Assembly: GCA_964436825.1 (NCBI GenBank)
Contig: CAYTEO010000026.1
Span: forward strand, 1 to 37,055
Direction of reading: 5' to 3'
DNA: 37,055 nucleotides
Origin: CAYTEO01 sp964436825
GTDB lineage: Bacteria; Krumholzibacteriota; Krumholzibacteriia; LZORAL124-64-63
Under the pieces are notes generated by a model. It was not told the DNA's origin and searched no databases. It was given only the letters and a program-made list of their open reading frames with translations. Position numbers and translations under genes: made by a program. Below are positions 31,153-37,055 of this stretch, piece after piece. Numbering within the stretch: position 1 is the stretch's first letter; each line of letters begins with the position of its first letter.

Positions 31153-32136
31153 ATGTTCCACGAGCACGTCCTGGACCTAGACCTAGACGCCGAGGTCACC
31201 CAGATCACCAGGCGACTGCGCGAGCTCGTCGCCCGCACCATGCTGCGGCGCGGCGCCGTGGTCGCCATGTCGGGCGGGATCGACAGCAGCGTCACCGCCG
31301 CGCTGGCCGTCCAGGCCCTGGGGCCCAAGAAGGTCTTCGGCCTGCTGCTGCCGGAGCGCGACTCGTCGCCCCGCTCGCGGGAGCTGGCCGAGCTGCTGGC
31401 GAACCACCTGGGGATCGAGTACATCGTCGAGGACATCGCGCCGACGCTGGAGGCCATCGGCTGCTACCGGCGGCGCGACGAGGCCATCCGCTCGGTGTTC
31501 CCCGACTACGGCGAGGGATGGAAGTCCAAGATCGTCCTGCCGCAGGACCTGACCGACTCGAACCGCCTGAACGTCTACCGGCTGGTGGTCCAGGACCCGC
31601 AGGGGGAGATCCACGAGAAGCGGCTGCCGCTGTCGGCCTACCTGCAGATCGTCGCGGCGACGAACTTCAAGCAGCGGATCCGCAAGACCCTGGAGTACTA
31701 CCATGCCGACCGGCTGAACTACGCGGTCCTGGGCACCCCCAACCGGCTGGAGTACGACCAGGGCTTCTTCGTCAAGAACGGCGACGGGGCGGCGGACATC
31801 AAACCGATCGCCCACCTCTACAAGACCCAGGTCTACGCCCTGGCCCGCCACCTGGGACTGCCGGAGGAGATCTGTTCCACGACACCGACGACCGACACCT
31901 ACAGCCTCCCCCAGGGCCAGGACGAGTTCTACTTCGTGCTGCCCTACCACCAGATGGACCTGCTGCTGTGGGCGAAGAACCACGAGGTCCCGGTGGAGGA
32001 GGCGGCGGCGGTCATGGGCCTGCAGCCGGAGCAGGTCGAGCGGGTCTACCACGACATCGATCGCAAGCGGGCCACGTCGCGGCCGCTGCAGCTGCCGCCG
32101 CTGCTGATCGAGGAGGTGCCGGAGATCCGCAAGTGA
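31153..32136 (+). CDS. nadE: NAD synthetase (ammonia-dependent type), divergent
   Basis: NadE makes NAD from nicotinate adenine dinucleotide, ATP and an ammonia source. The 327-aa protein has the PP-loop 'SGGIDSS' (40-46), 'LGTPNRLEYDQGFFVKNGDGAADIKPI' as two family motifs (the 'LGTPNRLE' and 'GDGAADI' cores), and 'LYKTQVY' (222-228). There is no N-terminal glutaminase (nitrilase) domain, so it uses free ammonia or a separate partner. About 60 residues (100-165) are inserted between the PP-loop part and the second half, compared with the ~275-aa E. coli type. The ATG at 31153 follows GGAGG. It is transcribed divergently from add. Confidence 0.85.
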   Translation: MFHEHVLDLDLDAEVTQITRRLRELVARTMLRRGAVVAMSGGIDSSVTAALAVQALGPKKVFGLLLPERDSSPRSRELAELLANHLGIEYIVEDIAPTLEAIGCYRRRDEAIRSVFPDYGEGWKSKIVLPQDLTDSNRLNVYRLVVQDPQGEIHEKRLPLSAYLQIVAATNFKQRIRKTLEYYHADRLNYAVLGTPNRLEYDQGFFVKNGDGAADIKPIAHLYKTQVYALARHLGLPEEICSTTPTTDTYSLPQGQDEFYFVLPYHQMDLLLWAKNHEVPVEEAAAVMGLQPEQVERVYHDIDRKRATSRPLQLPPLLIEEVPEIRK

Positions 32137-32160
32137 GGCTCGCGATGAAACCGTCCGCCC

Positions 32161-32188
32161 TTGCCAACGCAACGACAACGGTTATCAT
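32161..32188 (+). promoter_or_regulatory. Promoter of the Rrf2 gene
   Basis: TTGCCA (32161-32166) and TATCAT (32183-32188, five of six matches) are spaced by 16 bases; the leader to the ATG would be about 43 bases. If the regulator is autoregulated its site probably overlaps here, but no clear palindrome was seen. Confidence 0.45.
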
Positions 32189-32236
32189 ATTCGGAAATCG
32201 CCCTGCGTGCCCGCTCCCGGAAAAGGACGAGCAGTC

Positions 32237-32701
32237 ATGAGAATCACCACCAAGGTCCGCTACGGCCTGCGCGCCCTGCTGGAAATCGCCACCCGATCCA
32301 AGGACCGGGAACCGATCCCCCTGAGCGCCATCTCCGATTCCCAGGAGATCAGCCGCAAGTACCTGGAACAGCTCGTCGGCGCCCTGCGCAAGGCGAACCT
32401 GGTGGGGAGCCGCAAGGGCGTGCGCGGCGGCTACTACCTGGTCCGCGAGCCGTCCGAGATCTCCCTCTGGGACGTCATCACCTCCCTGGAGGGCCGCGTG
32501 CCGCTGGTGGACTGCATCCCCCATCCCGAGCTCTGCTCCCGCTCGGCCTTCTGCACGACCCGCAGCATCTGGGAGCTGCTGGACACGCGGCTGGAGGAGT
32601 TCTGGCGGGGGTTCACGCTCCAGGACCTCCTGGACCGCCTGCCGGAGATCGAGCAGCGGCTGGAGGCCGATCGCACCGACCGGCGGGCCGCCGACGCCTG
32701 A
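32237..32701 (+). CDS. Rrf2 family regulator, IscR-like with cluster cysteines
   Basis: A 154-aa winged-helix repressor. It begins 'MRITTKVRYGLRALLEIA', the Rrf2 start, with the DNA-recognition segment 'SRKYLEQLVGALRKANLV' (39-56) and wing 'GVRGGYYL' (61-68). Three cysteines at 93, 100 and 106 sit where IscR binds [2Fe-2S] (92, 98, 104), but the first gap is longer by one residue. Fe-S sensing is therefore likely, with altered geometry. Its target could be the pta-ackA genes just downstream, which have their own promoter, or the distant nifU-nifS. The ATG is preceded by AAGGA at about 10 bases. Confidence 0.9.
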   Translation: MRITTKVRYGLRALLEIATRSKDREPIPLSAISDSQEISRKYLEQLVGALRKANLVGSRKGVRGGYYLVREPSEISLWDVITSLEGRVPLVDCIPHPELCSRSAFCTTRSIWELLDTRLEEFWRGFTLQDLLDRLPEIEQRLEADRTDRRAADA

Positions 32702-32765
32702 TCCGCCGCCGCGACGCCGCGCCGGCGACCGGACGGCGCCGACCCGCGCTCCGGACGTTGATTCG

Positions 32766-32794
32766 TTGACAACCTCTCCGCCCGGTCACAGATT
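32766..32794 (+). promoter_or_regulatory. Candidate promoter of pta-ackA
   Basis: A perfect TTGACA (32766-32771) is followed after 17 bases by CAGATT (32789-32794), a weak -10. It lies about 50 bases upstream of the pta ATG. A weak -10 behind a perfect -35 often means activator control, which is an inference. Confidence 0.4.
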
Positions 32795-32844
32795 ACCGGC
32801 GAATCCCCCACGGGACCGCTGTGCGCACCAACCGGGAGGTTGCC

Positions 32845-33840
32845 ATGGAGTTCATCCAGCGTGTCCGGACGCAGGCGGCCGCCCTCGACAAGACCATCGT
32901 CCTGCCCGAGAGCGACGATCCCCGTACCCTGCAGGCGGCAGCCACGCTGCGCCGCGAGAGGATCACCCGGGTCATCCTGCTCGGTGACCCCGACACCGTG
33001 GCCCGCGGGCTGCGCGAGCACGGGGGCGACCCCGACACGGTGACGATCCTCGATCCCTCAGACCATCCCCGCCGCGACGAGTTCGCCCAGCGGCTGCTGG
33101 AGCGGCGCCGCGCCAAGGGGATGACCCCCGAGCAGGCGGCCGCGACGGTCGTCGACCCCCTCTACTGCGGCGCCCTGCTGGTGGCCGCCGGCGACGCCGA
33201 CGGCATGGTGGCCGGCGCCACCCACGCCACCGGGGACGTCCTGAGGGCCGGGTTCCACGTCATCGGCACCGCCCCGGGCTGCAGCATCGTGTCGAGCTGC
33301 TTCGTCATGGTCCGCCCCGACTGGGAGTTCGGCAGCGACGGGATGCTCGTCTTCGCCGACTGCGCCGTCAATCCCCAGCCCACGGCCGAGCAGCTGGCCG
33401 ACATCGCCGTGGCCACCGCCGGCACGGCCCGCGCCCTCTGCGGCTTCGAGCCGCGGGTCGCCCTGCTGAGCTACTCGACCAAGGGCAGCGGCAGCGGCCC
33501 CGACGTCGAGAAGGTGGAACAGGCGGTGGCCCTGGTCCGCGAGCGCGCGCCCGGACTGCTGGTCGACGGGACGCTGCAGGCCGACGCCGCCCTGGTGCCG
33601 GCGATCGGCGAGCGCAAGGCCCCCGGCAGCGACGTGGCCGGCCGGGCCAACGTGCTGGTCTTCCCGGACCTGGACGCCGGCAACATCGCCTACAAGCTGG
33701 TCCAGAGGCTGGCCGGAGCCGAGGCCGTCGGACCGGTCATGCAGGGGATGGCCCGTCCCATCAACGATCTCTCCCGCGGCTGCAGCGCCGACGACATCGT
33801 CAACGTGGCCGCCATCACCGCCCTGCAGGCGGAAGGTTGA
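32845..33840 (+). CDS. pta: Phosphate acetyltransferase
   Basis: Pta interconverts acetyl-CoA plus phosphate and acetyl phosphate plus CoA. The 331-aa product is the short form without the N-terminal regulatory domain. It has 'IVLPESDDPRTLQAA' near the start and 'GMVAGATHATGDVLRAGF' in the middle; conserved 'LLSYSTKGS' and 'GPVMQGMARPINDLSRG' follow. The ATG at 32845 is 5 bases after GGGAGG; the frame opens upstream at a GTG without a site. ackA starts 5 bases after the stop, so the two form the acetate/ATP module. Confidence 0.95.
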   Translation: MEFIQRVRTQAAALDKTIVLPESDDPRTLQAAATLRRERITRVILLGDPDTVARGLREHGGDPDTVTILDPSDHPRRDEFAQRLLERRRAKGMTPEQAAATVVDPLYCGALLVAAGDADGMVAGATHATGDVLRAGFHVIGTAPGCSIVSSCFVMVRPDWEFGSDGMLVFADCAVNPQPTAEQLADIAVATAGTARALCGFEPRVALLSYSTKGSGSGPDVEKVEQAVALVRERAPGLLVDGTLQADAALVPAIGERKAPGSDVAGRANVLVFPDLDAGNIAYKLVQRLAGAEAVGPVMQGMARPINDLSRGCSADDIVNVAAITALQAEG

Positions 33841-33845
33841 GGGCG

Positions 33846-35069
33846 ATGCGCAACGTCCTGGTCATCAACTGCGGCAGCAGTTCACTGAAGTACCAGCTCC
33901 TGGAGATGGAGCGGGAGACCCTGCTGGCCAAGGGGCTGGTGGAGAGGATCGGCCTGGAGCAGGGCCGCCACGTCTACCAGCGACCGGGGCACGACGACGT
34001 CGTCGCCGAGCAGCCCGTCCCCGACCACAAGGAGGCCATCGCGCTGGTCCTGGCGGCGCTGACGGACAGCGACCACGGCGTCCTGGAGAGCTTCGACCAG
34101 ATCGCCGCCGTCGGCCACCGCGTGGTCCACGCCGGCGAGAAGTACGCCTGCAGCGTGCTGCTCGACGACGACGTCATGGACGCCCTGCGCGAGTGCATTC
34201 CCCTGGCGCCGCTGCACAACCCTGCCAACATCACCGGAATCGAGGCCGCGCGACAGGTCCTGCCCGACGTGCCGATGGTCGGGGTCTTCGACACGGCCTT
34301 CCACCAGACGATGCCGGACCGGGCCTACATCTACCCGCTGCCCTACGAGCTGTACGAGAAGCACAAGATCCGCCGCTACGGCTTCCACGGCACCAGCCAC
34401 CGCTACGTCACCCTGCGGGCGGCGGAGCTGCTGCACCGGGACGTGACGGAGCTGAACCTGATCACCTGCCACCTGGGCAACGGCGCCTCGGTGGCGGCCA
34501 TCCGGGGCGGCCGCTCCATCGACACGTCCATGGGCTTCACGCCGCTGGAGGGACTGGTCATGGGGACCCGCAGCGGCGACATCGATCCGGCCATCATCGG
34601 CTACCTGCACAACCGCCAGGGGATGTCGATTGACGAGATCGACAAGATGCTCAACAAGCGCAGCGGCATGCTGGGCATCTCGGGGATCAGCAGCGACCTG
34701 CGCGACGTCGAGCGTGCCTACGCCAACGGCGACGACCGGGCGCGGCTGGCCCTGGAGGTCTACTGCTACCACATCCGCAAGTACATCGGCGCCTACGCGG
34801 CGGCCCTCGGCAGGGTGGACGCCATCGTCTTCACCGCCGGGGTCGGCGAGCACGACTCCCTGGTGCGCGAGTGGGCCTGCCGCGGCCTGGAGACCTTCGG
34901 TGCCCAGCTCGACCCGTTCAAGAACGCCACCCGCCACGACGAGTCCATCATCAGCAAGGCCGCCTCGCGCGTGCTGATCATGATCATCCCCACCAACGAG
35001 GAGCTGATGATCGCCCGCGACACCGTGGAGATCGTCTTCGCCTCCCGACCCGCCGTCCCCGCCCGATGA
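33846..35069 (+). CDS. ackA: Acetate kinase
   Basis: AckA makes ATP and acetate from acetyl phosphate and ADP, or runs in reverse for acetate uptake. The 407-aa product has normal length and the family landmarks: 'VINCGSSSLKYQL' at the N-terminus, 'GHRVVHAGE', 'FDTAFHQTMP', 'YGFHGTSHRYV', 'HLGNGASVAAI' and 'GLVMGTRSGDIDP', plus 'FTAGVGEH' near the end. It is preceded by pta and its TGA overlaps the start of the next gene (ATGA). Confidence 0.97.
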   Translation: MRNVLVINCGSSSLKYQLLEMERETLLAKGLVERIGLEQGRHVYQRPGHDDVVAEQPVPDHKEAIALVLAALTDSDHGVLESFDQIAAVGHRVVHAGEKYACSVLLDDDVMDALRECIPLAPLHNPANITGIEAARQVLPDVPMVGVFDTAFHQTMPDRAYIYPLPYELYEKHKIRRYGFHGTSHRYVTLRAAELLHRDVTELNLITCHLGNGASVAAIRGGRSIDTSMGFTPLEGLVMGTRSGDIDPAIIGYLHNRQGMSIDEIDKMLNKRSGMLGISGISSDLRDVERAYANGDDRARLALEVYCYHIRKYIGAYAAALGRVDAIVFTAGVGEHDSLVREWACRGLETFGAQLDPFKNATRHDESIISKAASRVLIMIIPTNEELMIARDTVEIVFASRPAVPAR

Positions 35070-37055
35070 ACCGCCGACGTCCCCCCGTCCGCCGCGGCGA
35101 CCTGCCGTCGGCCGTCCTGCTGCTGACGGTCCTGCTGGCACTCCTGCTGGCCGCCGCCACCGCCGGCGCGGCACCGGACCGCCGGCGGATCGCCTCGCTG
35201 AAGACCAGCCTGACGGAGGCCCTGCGCGGCGGCGACGACGCGCGGGCCATGGCGCTGATCACCGAGCTGCGCCATCTCGTCCCCGACGACCCGCTGCTGC
35301 TGTACAACCTGGCCTGCGTCTCGGCCCGGCTGGGCCAGACCGGACGGGCCGTCGCCGCCCTGGGCGAGGCGTTCCGGCGCGGCTTCGACGACGTCCGCCG
35401 CGCCGCCGCCGACCCCGACCTGGCCACGCTGCGCGACGACCCGGACTTCACGGCACTGCTCGAGGAGTGGCACCGCCGCCTGGCGGAGCGGGCCGGGGCC
35501 GCCGCCCTGCGGCTGCGCGACGGGGAACCCTCGCCGCCCCTGCACCTGCGCTGGGAGCGCGGCGGGGGCGAGTCGCCGGTGACCGTCACCGTCCGCTTCG
35601 ACGACGCGGGCTTCCACCTGGACCTGGCCATGCCCGCCGGCGCCTGGCAGGACCGCCCCGAGGCGTGGCGCCGCGGCGGCGGTGTCGTCGTCACCCTCGC
35701 GGTGCCGGACAGCGCCGACACCTTCGACACGCGCCGCGCCTGGCGCTTCGGCTTCGGCCAGCGGGACGGCGAGCCGGTGGGCCTGCTGCTGCAGCAGCCC
35801 GACCGCTGGGTCGGCCAGCGCGTCCTGGAGCTGGCGCCGACCATCGACTGGGATCCGGCCGGAGCGCAGCGGCGCATCGGGATCACCATCCCCTGGAGCT
35901 ACCTGGCCCCCTACGCCCCGCCGGTGGACACCCTCTGGGGCCTGAACGTCCGCCACTGCGGCCGCGACGACGCCGGCGGGTTGCGCGTCGACAGCCTCGT
36001 GCCCGATCCCGCCGCGGTCGTCCCGGCGGTCGTCCCCGGCCGCTTCGCCCCGGTGACCCTGGCCCCCTCGGGTGCGGCGCCGCGCTTCCACGGCAGGGTC
36101 GCCGCGACCGTCGTCGGCGACCGGCCGCTGCGGATCGACCTGGCCGCCTGGTCGGACCGCGCCGGGACGGCCCGCCTGGAGACCTCGATCACCGACAACA
36201 CCGACCGCTCGGTCGTCACCAGCGGCACGACGACCGCCGTGGAGACCCTGCGCGTGGGGCTGAACCACTGGACCCGCTGGGCGGACCTGTCGGCCCTGCC
36301 GGACGGCCCCTACCGGCTGCGCGCCCGCCTGGTGCTGGACAACTCCACGGCCCTGGCCTGGCGGACCGGCCTGTTCCGCTTCCGCCCCGCGTGGCTGGAC
36401 GGCGCCCGGGAGAAGACCGCCACCCTGCCCGGCTGGGCCCGCCCGACCCTGGAACACCGTCTCTCCCTGATCGAGAGCGTCCTGTCCGGCCGCGACCCCC
36501 GTGCCGGCACCGCGCCGCTGCTGACGACCGTCGCCGAGGTGGACGACCTGCTGGAGCGGTTCGCCCGGACCGGCACGATCCTGGCGCCCGGGACCACCCT
36601 CATCGCCGCCTACACCGCGGGCGACGGCACCCTGTCGACCTGTCCCCTGGAGTTGCCGGACGGCTGGTCGCCCGCCGGGCGGTCGCCGGTCCTGGTGCTG
36701 GTGGGCGACGACCGGCTCGTCACCGCGCTGCACGACGCCCTGACGACGGGCCGGCCGACCGGCGACGGGAAGACGCCGCGCCTGCCCGTGCTCGCCTCGC
36801 CGGCGCTGCGCGAGCGGCGCGACGATCCCGCCGCGGCCGGCCAGGACCTGATCGAGGCCCTCGGCTGGCTGCGCGAAGCGGTGCGCGCGCCGCTCTGGCT
36901 CGCCCCCCTGGGCCGCGCGGGGGCCGCCCTCCTGCCCGCGGTACGGGATCTCTCCCGCCTGGTCCACTACACCTGGCTACCCGCCGGCGCCGCCCTCCCG
37001 CCCCTGCCCGCGCGCCCCCCGCTCTGGCCCGCCCCCCCTCGCCCGCCCCCCGCCC
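35066..37055 (+). CDS. Large exported TPR/CBM9-like protein (partial, runs off right edge)
   Basis: 663 codons are present with no stop. A basic start and a hydrophobic signal segment (about 14-35, 'AAATAGA') predict export. Residues about 43-133 resemble TPR repeats with the end motif 'PDLATLRDDPDFTALL'. Residues about 155-310 are strand-rich and end 'RIGITIPWSYL...WGLNVRH', the pattern of CBM9-like carbohydrate-binding domains. A second beta-rich domain covers about 330-445. A final region (about 570-640) has 'VLVLVGDD' and a short helix pattern that could be an alpha/beta-hydrolase, but no G-x-S-x-G nucleophile is visible. The last ~25 residues are Pro-rich at the edge and may be unreliable. 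Translation is coupled to ackA; function unknown. Confidence 0.8.
   Translation, partial: MNRRRPPVRRGDLPSAVLLLTVLLALLLAAATAGAAPDRRRIASLKTSLTEALRGGDDARAMALITELRHLVPDDPLLLYNLACVSARLGQTGRAVAALGEAFRRGFDDVRRAAADPDLATLRDDPDFTALLEEWHRRLAERAGAAALRLRDGEPSPPLHLRWERGGGESPVTVTVRFDDAGFHLDLAMPAGAWQDRPEAWRRGGGVVVTLAVPDSADTFDTRRAWRFGFGQRDGEPVGLLLQQPDRWVGQRVLELAPTIDWDPAGAQRRIGITIPWSYLAPYAPPVDTLWGLNVRHCGRDDAGGLRVDSLVPDPAAVVPAVVPGRFAPVTLAPSGAAPRFHGRVAATVVGDRPLRIDLAAWSDRAGTARLETSITDNTDRSVVTSGTTTAVETLRVGLNHWTRWADLSALPDGPYRLRARLVLDNSTALAWRTGLFRFRPAWLDGAREKTATLPGWARPTLEHRLSLIESVLSGRDPRAGTAPLLTTVAEVDDLLERFARTGTILAPGTTLIAAYTAGDGTLSTCPLELPDGWSPAGRSPVLVLVGDDRLVTALHDALTTGRPTGDGKTPRLPVLASPALRERRDDPAAAGQDLIEALGWLREAVRAPLWLAPLGRAGAALLPAVRDLSRLVHYTWLPAGAALPPLPARPPLWPAPPRPPPA

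Noticed and set aside
35066..37055. Esterase or alpha/beta hydrolase
   Set aside because: The 570-640 region is reminiscent of one, but no G-x-S-x-G nucleophile or clear triad was found in the part present.

Overview
The window is very GC-rich and densely coded, from a diderm (outer-membrane) bacterium. It has three N-terminal lipobox signals, a beta-barrel protein ending in Phe, two parvulin periplasmic chaperones, SecD/SecF and an FlgD-type C-terminal domain ('YPNPFNP'). That last domain is common on secreted proteins of FCB-group candidate phyla such as Krumholzibacteriota and Eisenbacteria. This placement is an inference from gene content. A run of 100 N (28603-28702) marks it as a scaffold from a draft or metagenome assembly.

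Region 1 (1-24916, all on the - strand, so read from right to left). A promoter near 24900 starts moxR, a DUF58 gene and a BatA-like VWA membrane protein gene. Then come nifU and nifS (Fe-S assembly), mfd (transcription-coupled repair), two parvulin peptidyl-prolyl isomerases, holB, ricT, tatD and rsmA. An outer-membrane barrel and two related small lipoproteins follow. Most junctions from nifU to the first lipoprotein are overlaps or short gaps, so this looks like one or a few long operons. A hairpin (4507-4529) closes it. A divergent polysaccharide deacetylase comes next with its own promoter and apparently no leader. Then secD and secF follow, with a promoter, a structured leader carrying a terminator-like element, and a hairpin between the two genes. 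The start of another membrane protein runs off the left edge.

Region 2 (24984-25492) is a scar. The 3' end of a secreted-protein gene meets, at a 9-bp inverted repeat, the 3' end of an IS481-like transposase in opposite orientation. This is either a decayed insertion or rearrangement, or a chimeric assembly join.

Region 3 (25600-37055) has mixed orientation. It holds a GAF-SpoIIE phosphatase and a GT-C type membrane glycosyltransferase (convergent), then the N gap. An add-pfk pair follows whose PFK carries the PPi-type signature. It is divergent from nadE across a 218-bp region with promoters, a hairpin and a terminator. An IscR-like Rrf2 regulator, pta and ackA come next, with a large secreted TPR/CBM9-like protein that overlaps ackA and is cut by the right edge.

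Together the genes cover envelope biogenesis (Sec, parvulins, lipoproteins, barrel), genome and translation housekeeping (mfd, holB, rsmA), Fe-S metabolism, and an acetate/PPi-based energy theme (pta-ackA, PPi-type PFK). No tRNA, rRNA, CRISPR array or phage was recognised. The least explained items are the secDF leader, the barrel plus lipoprotein cluster, the scar junction, and the secreted protein coupled to ackA.
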